NCBI GenBank assembly: GCA_029780675.1
Contig: JAKOYE010000226.1
Location: forward strand, 1 to 36,802
DNA length: 36,802 nt
Reading direction: 5' to 3'
DNA from: Actinomycetes bacterium
Lineage (GTDB): Bacteria; Actinomycetota; Actinomycetes; Mycobacteriales; Mycobacteriaceae
Positions 27,188-35,598 of this stretch are shown here, one piece after another (position 1 is the first letter of the stretch; each line of letters starts with the position of its first letter). Made by a program: the position numbers and the translations under genes. Below the pieces are notes generated by a model, which saw nothing but the letters and a program-made list of their open reading frames with translations, made no database searches and had not been told where the DNA came from.

Positions 27188-28519
27188 ATGGGCCGACTGT
27201 TCGGGACCGATGGCGTCCGGGGTGTGGCCAACCGGGACCTGACTGCAGAACTGGGGCTGGCGCTGGGTTCGGCCGCCGCCCGGCGATTGTCGGTCGGGGG
27301 TGGCAGGCGGGTGGCCGTGGTGGGCCGTGACCCGCGGGCCAGCGGCGAGATGATCGAGGCTGCCGTGATCGCCGGGATCACCAGCGAAGGGGTCGACGTG
27401 CTGCGCGGGGGAGTGCTGCCCACCCCCGCGGTGGCCTTTCTGACCGCCTCCTACGACGCCTGCTTCGGGGTGATGATCTCCGCCTCGCATAACCCGATGC
27501 CTGATAACGGCATCAAGATCTTCGGGCCCGGCGGGCACAAACTCGACGACGCCACCGAGGACCGCATCACCGAACTCGTCGCCCAGGGGCCGGGTGTGCG
27601 GCCGACTGGGGCGGATATCGGCCGGATCCGGCGTGCCGATGACGCCCTCGACCGTTACCTGGGCCATATTGCGTCCGCGGCCCCCAGTCCCCTGACCGGG
27701 TTGACCGTGGTGGTGGACTGCGCCAACGGTGCGGCCTTCGCCGCCGCCCCGCGGGCCTACGCCGCCGCCGGCGCCCGGGTGATCCCGATCAACGCCGACC
27801 CCGACGGGTTGAACATCAACGAAGACTGTGGGTCCACCCACCTGGAACCGTTGCGCGCCGCGGTCGCAGCGCACCGCGCCGATCTGGGCCTGGCCCACGA
27901 CGGCGACGCCGACCGGTGTCTGGCGGTGGACGCCGACGGGCAGGTGATCGACGGCGACGCGATCATGATGATCCTCGCCCTGGCGATGCGCGAGGCCGGC
28001 CAACTGGCCTCCGACACCCTCGTGGCGACCGTGATGAGCAACCTCGGCCTGCACGTGGCCATGCGTGCCGCCGGGATCACCGTGCGCACCACTGGTGTCG
28101 GCGACCGCTACGTGCTCGAGGAACTGCGGGCCGGTGAGTTCAGCCTGGGTGGGGAGCAGTCCGGCCACATCGTGATGCCCGCCTTCGGAACGACCGGCGA
28201 CGGCATCCTGACCGGGTTGCGGTTGATGTCGCGGATGGTCCAGACGGGCCGGTCGCTGGCCGAACTCGCCGCGCCGATGCAGACCATGCCGCAGGTGCTG
28301 ATCAACGTGGAGGTCGCCGACAAGGCGACCGTGGCCCAGGCGCCCGCCGTGAAAAGCGCGGTGCGCGAGGCCGAAGCCGAGTTGGGGGATACCGGCCGGA
28401 TTCTGCTGCGGCCATCGGGAACCGAGCAGATCGTCCGCGTCATGGTGGAGGCCTCCGACGAGGACACCGCCCGCCAGGTCGCCCACCGGGTCGCCAAGTC
28501 GGTCAGCGCCGAAGGCTGA
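27188..28519 (+). CDS. glmM: Phosphoglucosamine mutase
   Basis: The 443-residue enzyme converts glucosamine-6-phosphate to glucosamine-1-phosphate for UDP-GlcNAc, needed for peptidoglycan and the arabinogalactan linker. The phosphoserine is Ser100 (ISASHNP), the Mg loop is Asp238-Gly-Asp240-Ala-Asp242-Arg, the sugar-binding loop is GEQSGHIVM, and the C-terminal phosphate loop is [14 protein letters not shown]. It is the partner of glmS 3.7 kb downstream. No Shine-Dalgarno is seen before the ATG. Confidence 0.96.
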   Translation: MGRLFGTDGVRGVANRDLTAELGLALGSAAARRLSVGGGRRVAVVGRDPRASGEMIEAAVIAGITSEGVDVLRGGVLPTPAVAFLTASYDACFGVMISASHNPMPDNGIKIFGPGGHKLDDATEDRITELVAQGPGVRPTGADIGRIRRADDALDRYLGHIASAAPSPLTGLTVVVDCANGAAFAAAPRAYAAAGARVIPINADPDGLNINEDCGSTHLEPLRAAVAAHRADLGLAHDGDADRCLAVDADGQVIDGDAIMMILALAMREAGQLASDTLVATVMSNLGLHVAMRAAGITVRTTGVGDRYVLEELRAGEFSLGGEQSGHIVMPAFGTTGDGILTGLRLMSRMVQTGRSLAELAAPMQTMPQVLINVEVADKATVAQAPAVKSAVREAEAELGDTGRILLRPSGTEQIVRVMVEASDEDTARQVAHRVAKSVSAEG

Positions 28520-28567
28520 TCCGGCGCCCAGGGAACCCGGGAGGGGTCGGCTGCGTCCAACCTCGGT

Positions 28568-28915
28568 ATGGGAACCAATTGGCTTTCGGGAAGATCCGTC
28601 ACCAGTGAACCGGCCACTGCCGGGACGTCATTCGTCGATCCGGCAGCCGTGCGGGCCGCGGCGCAACGCATCGACACCGCGGCGGAGACCGTCCTCGGTG
28701 CGGTCCGGTCCAGGCTGGGCCGCCTGGAGTTCGGCGCCGCGAACGCCGGACGCGGTCATAGCGCCGCCGGGGCGGCACTGCGTGCGGAATTGGACGGGCT
28801 GACCGCCGACCTGATCCGCTGGGGGCGCGCCGCCGCGGAACTCGCGGCGGCGTTACGGGCCGGAGCCGACGGACACGAGGCGACCGAACGCACCGCCACG
28901 GCGGTGCTCAGGTGA
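28568..28915 (+). CDS. WXG100/EspC-like small helical protein (Rv3440c-like)
   Basis: The 115-residue protein has a short variable N terminus and two long predicted helices. One runs from FVDPAAVRAAAQRIDTAAETVLGAV to about residue 52, the other is LRAELDGLTADLIRWGRAAAELAAAL. This is the hairpin of type VII-secreted WXG100/EspC-type proteins. No WxG turn is seen, and the C-terminal YxxxD/E secretion motif is at best degenerate (His-Glu-Ala-Thr-Glu). It is probably the Rv3440c counterpart by position after glmM. Its GTGA overlap with the next gene suggests that the two proteins act together. Confidence 0.68.
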   Translation: MGTNWLSGRSVTSEPATAGTSFVDPAAVRAAAQRIDTAAETVLGAVRSRLGRLEFGAANAGRGHSAAGAALRAELDGLTADLIRWGRAAAELAAALRAGADGHEATERTATAVLR

Positions 28916-30192
28916 ACCCGGTCGAGACCTTCGAGAGGTATGCCGCGGCATGCCGGGCCGTCGGGCACAGCGGAATCAGCGCCGAACGGATCCGTGATCT
29001 GGCATCCCGGGACGACGGCCTCGGGTTGGCCGCACTGCAGGCCGATATCGCGGCGTTGTCCTCGGCGGCCGCCGAGGCGGAGGTCGCCCTGTCGACGCAG
29101 CGGACAGTCATCGGCATGCTCGCCGCCTCGTGGCGCGGCCGGTCAGCGGCGACCGCAACCGATCTGCTGGATCGGCACTGCGCGACGGCGGCGGGCACCG
29201 TCGCCGCCCTGTCCGAGTCCGCCGACGTGCTGGAACGACTGCGGGGGCGGCTGACCCGACTGCTGGAGGAACGGGACGAGGCCGGACTGCGGGTCGCCGG
29301 CCGGCGGTCCGCCGAACACCCTCGGTGGCTGGCCTGCGCGGATGCCGTGCTGGCCGGGGTCGCCGATGATGCGGCCGTCGCAGAGGTCCGCACCCGGATC
29401 GCGCCGTTCCTCGACGCCGACGTCGCGGGGGACTGGGCGGCGTCAGTCACCGCTGTCACCGAGTCGGTGGCCGCCGCCTACCGCGAGGCGACCGTGATAC
29501 TGGCGGCCCGGCCTACCGCGGGCTTCGAGGTGCCCTCAGGGGTGCTGCCGACCACGCCACCCGCCCCCGCCCGGGGCGCAACCTCCCTGGCCGCGTCCAT
29601 GACGCCGGTGCCGGACCCGGCTCCCACCGGAGTGGGCGTCTCACCTCCGAGTCTGTCGCCTGCCGCACCGGGCGTCCCGGCCTGGGGGCCGGAAGCCCCT
29701 GTCAGTTCCGCTCCCGGACTCCCCGCCGGCGACGCCCGGCCGGTCTGGGACCGCATCCCGGAGCGCGTCGGCGGGAAGGACGCCGAGATCGGCGAGGGCG
29801 CGGAGGTGGACAGGGCCGCGGATACCGCGGAGGACGACGAAGGCAGGGACGACGACGGCCCGGACGATGACGGCCCGGACGGCGACGGCACGGACGACGA
29901 CGGCAGGGACGACACGGCGGCCGGAAATGCAGAAACCCCCACCGAGGACGAAACCGAAACCGGGCCCAGCGCCGAGACCGGGATCGACGCGACGGGTGCG
30001 CCACCGCAGCCGGATGCCGTCGCGCACCCGCCCGCCGAGTTCGCGGCGCCACCCGAGCCGGTCGCCATCGGTGAACCGCCGACCCCACCGTCCGGACCCC
30101 TGGCCGCGGAGGCCGGTTCCGCGGCGGCCGACTCCGACGAGCGCAGTCCGTGTGAGATCGCTGCCGACGCCCTGCCCCAGATCGGGCAGTGA
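28912..30192 (+). CDS. Ala/Pro-rich protein with WxG helical N domain and acidic repeat tail (Rv3439c-like)
   Basis: The 426-residue protein has an Ala-rich helical region (1-200) with a WxG at Trp74-Arg-Gly76. A Pro/Ala-rich linker (about 205-300) follows, then an acidic Asp/Gly tract at about 315-335 made of repeated DDDG-type units, and a Glu/Thr/Pro-rich tail ending PQIGQ. No catalytic domain is recognised. Order after glmM and the small partner matches Rv3440c-Rv3439c. The GTG start overlaps the partner stop by four bases. A type VII secreted or cell-wall-associated role is possible but unproved. Confidence 0.72.
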   Translation: MNPVETFERYAAACRAVGHSGISAERIRDLASRDDGLGLAALQADIAALSSAAAEAEVALSTQRTVIGMLAASWRGRSAATATDLLDRHCATAAGTVAALSESADVLERLRGRLTRLLEERDEAGLRVAGRRSAEHPRWLACADAVLAGVADDAAVAEVRTRIAPFLDADVAGDWAASVTAVTESVAAAYREATVILAARPTAGFEVPSGVLPTTPPAPARGATSLAASMTPVPDPAPTGVGVSPPSLSPAAPGVPAWGPEAPVSSAPGLPAGDARPVWDRIPERVGGKDAEIGEGAEVDRAADTAEDDEGRDDDGPDDDGPDGDGTDDDGRDDTAAGNAETPTEDETETGPSAETGIDATGAPPQPDAVAHPPAEFAAPPEPVAIGEPPTPPSGPLAAEAGSAAADSDERSPCEIAADALPQIGQ

Positions 30193-30216
30193 ATCAGCGG
30201 CTCAGGGCCGCAGGGT

Positions 30217-31257
30217 TCAGGGCAGCAGGCCCTGCATCTGCTCGACGAAACGCACGTACTCCGCGCCGTCGACGGCCACCGGCGTGGCCAGCAGGGTTGT
30301 CACGCCCGCCTCGGCGAAGGCGGCGATGCGCTCCCGCACAAAACCCGCCGGGCCGATCAGTGACACACTGCGCACCAGTTCGTCGGGCACGGCGGCGATC
30401 GCCTCGGCCTTCCGCCCGGACAGGTACAACTCCTGAATCCGGTCAGCGACCTCGCCGAACCCGTAACGGGTCGCGACGTTGTGGTAGAAGTTGCGGCCCT
30501 TGGCGCCCATACCGCCGATGTAGAGCGCCAACTGAGGTTTGGCCCACTCCAGGCGATCCTCGACATCGTCGCCGATGGCCAGCGAGACGCCGACCATCAC
30601 ATCCAGTTCACCGAGGCTGCTGTCCCGCTTGGCCTTACCGGCGCGCAGCGCGTCCCCCCACACCTCGTCGGCCCGCTCCGGCAGGAAGAACACCGGCTGC
30701 CAGCCCTCGGCGATCTCGGCCGTCAGCTCGACGTTCTTCGGGCCGAGCGCGGCGATGGAGATCGGAATGCGTTCCCGCACGGGTTGATTGATGATCTTCA
30801 GTTCCTTGCCGAGCCCGGTTCCGCGGTCCGCGGGCAGCGGAATCTGATAGTGCCGGCCCTGGTAACTGACCTTCTCGCGGCGCCACACCTGTCGGCAGAT
30901 CTCGACGACCTCGCGGGTGCGGCCGAGGGGCGCGTCGAAACTGACCCCGTGGAAACCCTCCATGACCTGCGGCCCGGAGGTTCCGATGCCGAGCCGGAAG
31001 CGGCCGTCGGAGACGAAGTCCAGCCCGGCCGCGGTCATCGCCAGCAGGGTGGGGGTGCGGGTGTAGATCGGCACCACTCCGGAGCCCAGTTCGATGGTCG
31101 AGGTCTTCGCGGCCAGATATCCGAGTTGGCTGATGGCGTCGAACGAGTACGCCTCCGCGACCAGGACGATGTCGACGCCCGCCTTCTCCAGGGTGACGAC
31201 GTGGTCGACGGATTCGCGGAAACCGCCCGCGTAGGACAGGAAGACACCGGTGCGCAT
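30217..31257 (-). CDS. LLM-class F420-dependent oxidoreductase, Rv3520c-like
   Basis: The 346-residue luciferase-like TIM barrel shows family segments VDIVLVAEAYSFDAISQLGYLAAKT, TPTLLAMTAAGLDFVSDGRFRLGIGTSGPQVMEGFHG and the long RTREVVEICRQVWRRE helix. Such proteins generally use reduced F420; the substrate is not predictable. ATG 31257 gives the family start MRTGVFLSYAGGF. A TATAAC box six bases upstream and a 14-bp palindrome at 31271-31284 mark the promoter. It is convergent with the Ala/Pro-rich gene, 24 bases apart. Confidence 0.88.
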   Translation of the reverse strand: MRTGVFLSYAGGFRESVDHVVTLEKAGVDIVLVAEAYSFDAISQLGYLAAKTSTIELGSGVVPIYTRTPTLLAMTAAGLDFVSDGRFRLGIGTSGPQVMEGFHGVSFDAPLGRTREVVEICRQVWRREKVSYQGRHYQIPLPADRGTGLGKELKIINQPVRERIPISIAALGPKNVELTAEIAEGWQPVFFLPERADEVWGDALRAGKAKRDSSLGELDVMVGVSLAIGDDVEDRLEWAKPQLALYIGGMGAKGRNFYHNVATRYGFGEVADRIQELYLSGRKAEAIAAVPDELVRSVSLIGPAGFVRERIAAFAEAGVTTLLATPVAVDGAEYVRFVEQMQGLLP

Positions 31258-31270
31258 GCCTGGGTTATAC

Positions 31271-31284
31271 ACCAACCGGTTGGT
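31271..31284. promoter_or_regulatory. 14-bp perfect palindrome upstream of the LLM oxidoreductase gene
   Basis: ACCAACCGGTTGGT is perfectly symmetric and lies 13 bases before ATG 31257, next to a -10-like TATAAC (minus strand, 31269-31264), ending seven bases from the hydrolase stop. This shape is typical of TetR-family operators. No TetR gene is in the window. Confidence 0.6.
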
Positions 31285-31290
31285 TGGCCG

Positions 31291-32151
31291 CTACTTGAAG
31301 AGCGCGATGATGCGTTCCTCGTCCGTCGGCGGCGTCGCCTCCGGATCCGGTCGCGAGGTGCGCGGAAACGTGGCGTCGGCGTCGGCGAACTCCCGATACT
31401 TCTTGTCGCCGGTCAGGTGGAACAACAGGAAGCCGGTCAGGAGTGCGCGGATGGTCCGTTGGGTGCGATTGCTCGGCACCGGCACACCGAGTACCTGGGC
31501 CAGTCCCCGCTTCTCCAGCAGTCCGGACAGTGCGGCCTTCTCCACGACGCGCAGGACGGCGCCGTCCCAGGCCGCGGCGACCTCGGCGGCGTCGGTGCGC
31601 AGTGACGGCGCGTCGTCGGGAGTGGCCAGTACCAGGCCCGGCACCCGCAGTCCTGCGGCGGCGGCCTCGGCCGACGGTTTGGTGACCGACGGGAACACCG
31701 CGGCCACCGCCCGCACATCTGCTCTCGCGCAGGCTCCCGCGCCGGCCGGTCCGGCGGCGGTGAGTACCGCCGCGGAACCGCCGAATCCGTGTCCGGCCAC
31801 GCCGAGCTTCTTCGGCGAGACACTGATGTCCCCCGATCCCAACCGCACGCTGCACAGCACGTCCAGGGTGGCACCGAGGTCATGCGACAGGTTCAGCACT
31901 GACGGAACCAGGCCGCGCTGGGTATCGGGGGCGGCCGCCACGATGCCCCAACTGGCCAGATGCTCCAAGGTGCCGGTGTAGCGCTCCACGCCGGCCAGCC
32001 AGTCGTGACCGAAGGCGACCGCGGGCAGACCGAACCCGGCGGCGGGGGTGTACACCAGCCCGCTGATACCCGCGAAGCCCAGGTCCCCGCGCAGAATCCG
32101 GTGGGGTCCGCGCCGGCTCAGCGCGGCGAACAGTGAGCGATTGCGGGCCAC
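31291..32151 (-). CDS. Alpha/beta-hydrolase-fold protein lacking the nucleophile serine (Rv3438-like)
   Basis: The 286-residue protein resembles dienelactone-hydrolase/chlorophyllase-type folds: LPAVAFGHDWLAGVERYTGTLEHLASWGIVAAAPDT and a nucleophile elbow region KKLGVAGHGFGGSAAV. In place of GxSxG the elbow reads Gly-His-Gly-Phe-Gly, so the usual Ser is Gly; no other GxSxG is visible. It may be inactive, or use another residue. No signal peptide is seen. The GTG start at 32151 fits TACCGT six bases upstream. Position next to glmS matches Rv3438. Confidence 0.75.
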   Translation of the reverse strand: MARNRSLFAALSRRGPHRILRGDLGFAGISGLVYTPAAGFGLPAVAFGHDWLAGVERYTGTLEHLASWGIVAAAPDTQRGLVPSVLNLSHDLGATLDVLCSVRLGSGDISVSPKKLGVAGHGFGGSAAVLTAAGPAGAGACARADVRAVAAVFPSVTKPSAEAAAAGLRVPGLVLATPDDAPSLRTDAAEVAAAWDGAVLRVVEKAALSGLLEKRGLAQVLGVPVPSNRTQRTIRALLTGFLLFHLTGDKKYREFADADATFPRTSRPDPEATPPTDEERIIALFK

Positions 32152-32157
32152 GTCCCG

Positions 32158-32163
32158 ACGGTA
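32158..32163 (-). promoter_or_regulatory. Candidate -10 box of the hydrolase-like gene
   Basis: Minus-strand TACCGT (TANNNT) is six bases before GTG 32151, supporting that start and a leaderless transcript. Confidence 0.42.
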
Positions 32164-32164
32164 G

Positions 32165-32200
32165 CCGACCGGGAGTCCGACCGGGCGGTCGACCGGGAGA
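32165..32200. repeat. Three tandem 12-bp repeats in the hydrolase-glmS divergent promoter
   Basis: Units at 32165-32176, 32177-32188 and 32189-32200 share the core CGACCGGG with a 12-base period. They lie between the two divergent -10 boxes, over the expected -35 regions, so they could be a binding site for a regulator of either gene. Confidence 0.6.
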
Positions 32201-32215
32201 AGTGTCCCGCTGGAC

Positions 32216-32221
32216 TACCCT
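32216..32221 (+). promoter_or_regulatory. Candidate -10 box of glmS
   Basis: TACCCT lies eight bases before ATG 32230, the same element and spacing as at glmM. Confidence 0.5.
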
Positions 32222-32229
32222 GGTGGGTT

Positions 32230-34098
32230 ATGTGCGGAATCGTGGCGTACGTCGGGCATCGCCCTGCCCGCGACGTCGTGGTGGACGCACTGCGTCGGAT
32301 GGAGTACCGCGGCTATGACTCCGCGGGGCTGGCCGTTCTGGACGGCCACGGCGGGCTGACGGTCCGCCGGCGCGCCGGCCGACTGGCCAACTTGGAGGAG
32401 GCGCTGGCCGAAGCCGACCAGGATGCCCTCATCGGGACGTCGGGCATGGGCCACACCCGGTGGGCGACCCACGGCCGTCCCACCGACCGCAACGCCCATC
32501 CGCATCGCGACGCCGCCGGCGAGTTCGCCATCGTGCACAACGGGATCATCGAGAACTTCGCGGTGCTGCGCGCCGAGCTCGAAGCGGCCGGGGTGGAGTT
32601 CGCCAGTGACACCGACAGCGAGGTCGCGGTGCACCTGGTGGCCCACGCCTACCGCGAGGGCCCGACCGCCGGTGATTTCGTCGCCTCCACGCTGGCGGTG
32701 CTGCGCCGCCTCGAGGGCCACTTCACCCTGGTGTTCTCGCATGCCGGTGATCCGGGCACCATCGTCGCCGCCCGGCGGTCCACGCCACTGGTGGTGGGGG
32801 TCGGTGACGGGGAGACGTTCGTCGGTTCCGACGTCGCGGCGTTCATCGAATACACCCGTGACGCCGTCGAACTCGGCCAGGACCAGGCGGTGGTGATCAC
32901 CGCCGACGGCTACCGGATCGTCGACTTCGACGGCAACGATCAGGCCGACCGTGCTCGGCCGTTTCACATCGACTGGGATCTGTCCGCCGCAGAGAAGGGC
33001 GGCTACGACTACTTCATGCTCAAGGAGATCGCCGAGCAACCCGCCGCGGTCTCCGACACCCTGCTCGGGCATTTCGTCGACGGCCGCATCGTGCTCGACG
33101 AACAACGCCTGTCCGACCAGGAACTGCGCGAGGTCGACAAGGTCTTCATCGTCGCCTGCGGAACCGCCTACCACTCCGGCCTGCTGGCCAAGTACGCCAT
33201 CGAGCACTGGACCCGGCTTCCGGTGGAGGTCGAACTCGCCAGCGAGTTCCGGTACCGGGATCCGGTCCTGGATCGCGGAACGCTGGTGATCGCCATCTCG
33301 CAGTCCGGCGAGACCGCCGACACCCTGGAGGCCGTCCGGCACGCCAAGGCACAGAAGGCCAAGGTGCTGGCGATCTGCAACACCAACGGCAGCCAGATCC
33401 CGCGCGAGGCCGATGCGGTGCTCTACACCCGGGCCGGACCGGAGATCGGAGTGGCGGCCACCAAGACCTTCCTGGCCCAGATCGCCGCCAACTACCTCGT
33501 CGGCCTGGCGTTGGCCCAGGCCCGCGGAACGAAGTACCCCGACGAGGTGGAACGCGAGTACCACGATCTGGAGGCCATGCCCGACCAGGTGCAACGGGTG
33601 CTCGCCCACCTCGACACGGTCGCCGAACTGGCCGGTCGGTTCGCCGACTGTCCCACGGTGCTGTTCCTGGGCCGGCACGTCGGCTACCCGGTGGCACTGG
33701 AGGGCGCGCTCAAGCTCAAGGAACTCGCCTACATGCACGCCGAGGGCTTCGCGGCCGGCGAACTCAAGCACGGGCCGATCGCGCTGATCGACGACGGCCT
33801 GCCGGTGATCGTGGTGATGCCGTCGCCCAAGAACGCGGCCACGCTGCACGCCAAGCTGCTGAGCAACATCCGCGAGATCCAGGCCCGCGGTGCCGTCACC
33901 ATCGTCATCGCCGAGGAGGGCGACGACACCGTGCGCCCCTATGCCGACCACATCATCGAGATCCCGGCGGTGTCAACGCTGTTGCAGCCGCTGTTGTCGA
34001 CCGTCCCGCTGCAGGTGTTCGCCGCGTCGGTGGCCCGCGCCCGCGGCTATGACGTCGACAAGCCCCGCAATCTCGCCAAGTCCGTCACCGTGGAGTAG
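32230..34098 (+). CDS. glmS: Glutamine-fructose-6-phosphate aminotransferase (isomerising)
   Basis: The 622-residue enzyme makes glucosamine-6-phosphate from fructose-6-phosphate and glutamine, the first step of UDP-GlcNAc synthesis. Cys2 (MCGIVAYVG) is the glutaminase nucleophile, with GMGHTRWATHG nearby. Two SIS domains follow (FIVACGTAYHSG, ISQSGETADTLEAVRHAK; FLGRHVGYPVALEGALKLKEL). The C terminus KPRNLAKSVTVE is the conserved tail of the active site. No glmS ribozyme-sized leader is present: only 78 bases separate it from the divergent gene. Confidence 0.96.
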   Translation: MCGIVAYVGHRPARDVVVDALRRMEYRGYDSAGLAVLDGHGGLTVRRRAGRLANLEEALAEADQDALIGTSGMGHTRWATHGRPTDRNAHPHRDAAGEFAIVHNGIIENFAVLRAELEAAGVEFASDTDSEVAVHLVAHAYREGPTAGDFVASTLAVLRRLEGHFTLVFSHAGDPGTIVAARRSTPLVVGVGDGETFVGSDVAAFIEYTRDAVELGQDQAVVITADGYRIVDFDGNDQADRARPFHIDWDLSAAEKGGYDYFMLKEIAEQPAAVSDTLLGHFVDGRIVLDEQRLSDQELREVDKVFIVACGTAYHSGLLAKYAIEHWTRLPVEVELASEFRYRDPVLDRGTLVIAISQSGETADTLEAVRHAKAQKAKVLAICNTNGSQIPREADAVLYTRAGPEIGVAATKTFLAQIAANYLVGLALAQARGTKYPDEVEREYHDLEAMPDQVQRVLAHLDTVAELAGRFADCPTVLFLGRHVGYPVALEGALKLKELAYMHAEGFAAGELKHGPIALIDDGLPVIVVMPSPKNAATLHAKLLSNIREIQARGAVTIVIAEEGDDTVRPYADHIIEIPAVSTLLQPLLSTVPLQVFAASVARARGYDVDKPRNLAKSVTVE

Positions 34099-34107
34099 CG
34101 CGGCACC

Positions 34108-35574
34108 GTGCGGCGTTTCTACACGGCGGATCAGATCCGGGCGGCCGAGGCGCCGGTGCTCGCCGCCCTGCCGGACGGCGCTCTGATGAGACGGGCCGCG
34201 TCCGGGCTGGCGACGGCGGTGGCCGCCGAACTGCGCCGCCGCACCGGGGGTGTGGCCGGGCGGATCGTCTGCGCGGTGGTCGGCTCCGGGGACAACGGCG
34301 GCGACGCGCTATGGGCGGCGACCTTCCTGCGCCGCCGCGGTGCCCGGGCGTACGCGGTGCTGCTCAACCCCGGGCGCACCCACCCCGCAGCCCTCGCGGC
34401 GTTCCGGGCGGCCGGCGGCCGCGTGGTCGCCGGCGGGGTTGTCGAAGTCCCGGCCGACACCGATCTGGTGATCGACGGGGTGGTCGGCATCTCCGGCACC
34501 GGGCCGCTGCGCCCGGCCGCCGCGGAGATCTTCGCCGCCGTCGAGGCGGCGGGTGTCCCCGTGGTCGCCGTCGACATCCCCAGCGGTGTCGACGTGCACA
34601 CCGGTGCCATCAACGGCCCCGCGGTGCGGGCCGCCCTGACGGTCACCTTCGGCGGACTCAAACCCGTGCACGCACTGGCCGACTGCGGCCGGGTGGAACT
34701 GGTCGACATCGGGCTGGATCTACCGGAGACCGATCTGGTGGCACTGGACGCCGCCGATGTGCGATCGCGGTGGCCGGTGCCCGGCCCGCACGACGACAAG
34801 TACACCCAGGGGGTGGTCGGGGTGCTGGCCGGGTCGGCCGCCTATCCCGGAGCGGCGATTCTGTGCGCCGGGGCGGCGGTGGCGGCGACGTCGGGGATGG
34901 TGCGCTACGCCGGATCGGCGGCCGCCGAGGTGGTGTCGCACTGGCCGGAGGTGGTCGCCGCGCCCAGCGCCCCGGAGGCCGGACGGGTGCAGGCCTGGGT
35001 GGTCGGTCCCGGACTGGGCACCGATGAGGCCGCCTTCAGCGCCCTGACGTTCGCGTTGTCCTCCGATCTGCCGGTGATTGTCGACGCCGACGCGCTGACC
35101 ATGCTGGCCCGCCACCCCCATCTGGTCAGTTCCCGGACAGCGCCGACCGTGCTGACCCCGCACGCCGGGGAGTATCAGCGCTTCGGGACCGGAGTCGGCT
35201 TGCCGACGACATCGGGCACCGGTCCGGTGGGCGACGACCGGGTCGCCGCCGCCCGCCGGTTGGCCGCCGAACTCGGTGCCGTCGTGCTGCTGAAGGGCCA
35301 TCTCACCGTCATCGCCGACGGCCGGTCGGGGATCGCGTATCTCAACCCGGCCGGTGGATCGTGGGCGGCCACCGCCGGCTCCGGTGATGTGCTGTCCGGC
35401 ATCATCGGGGCGTTACTCGCCGCCGGTCTGCTGCCCGCCGAGGCGGCCGCGTCGGCGGCGTTCGTGCATGCCAGAGCGGCCAACGCCGCCGCCGCCGATC
35501 CCGGCCCGGCCCCGGTGCCCACCTCGGCGTCGCGAATCCTGGCGCATATCCGTCCCGCGCTCGCCACGCTGTAA
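34108..35574 (+). CDS. nnr: Bifunctional NAD(P)H-hydrate epimerase / ADP-dependent NAD(P)H-hydrate dehydratase
   Basis: The 488-residue fusion repairs hydrated NAD(P)H. The N-terminal epimerase (about 1-215) has FYTADQIRAAE and GSGDNGGDA at 59-67. The C-terminal ribokinase-like dehydratase (about 230-488) has VDADALTMLARHP, LTPHAGEYQRF, KGHLTVI and the GSGD motif with catalytic Asp427. It follows glmS by nine bases, so the two may be co-transcribed; the M. tuberculosis homologue Rv3433c is also near glmS. GTG 34108 is the only suitable start. Confidence 0.93.
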   Translation: MRRFYTADQIRAAEAPVLAALPDGALMRRAASGLATAVAAELRRRTGGVAGRIVCAVVGSGDNGGDALWAATFLRRRGARAYAVLLNPGRTHPAALAAFRAAGGRVVAGGVVEVPADTDLVIDGVVGISGTGPLRPAAAEIFAAVEAAGVPVVAVDIPSGVDVHTGAINGPAVRAALTVTFGGLKPVHALADCGRVELVDIGLDLPETDLVALDAADVRSRWPVPGPHDDKYTQGVVGVLAGSAAYPGAAILCAGAAVAATSGMVRYAGSAAAEVVSHWPEVVAAPSAPEAGRVQAWVVGPGLGTDEAAFSALTFALSSDLPVIVDADALTMLARHPHLVSSRTAPTVLTPHAGEYQRFGTGVGLPTTSGTGPVGDDRVAAARRLAAELGAVVLLKGHLTVIADGRSGIAYLNPAGGSWAATAGSGDVLSGIIGALLAAGLLPAEAAASAAFVHARAANAAAADPGPAPVPTSASRILAHIRPALATL

Positions 35575-35598
35575 CCACCCAACGAGGAAAGGCCACCC

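Noticed and set aside
27188..28486. Long antisense frames opposite glmM and glmS
   Set aside because: They are coding shadows with His/Gly/Asp-rich low-complexity products and no start signals.
29830..29925. CRISPR-like repeat array
   Set aside because: The repeats are short, in frame, encode Asp/Gly units and have no spacers.
32152..32229. glmS ribozyme or riboswitch before glmS
   Set aside because: The intergenic gap is only 78 bases, is largely promoter and repeats, and glmS seems to start leaderless.
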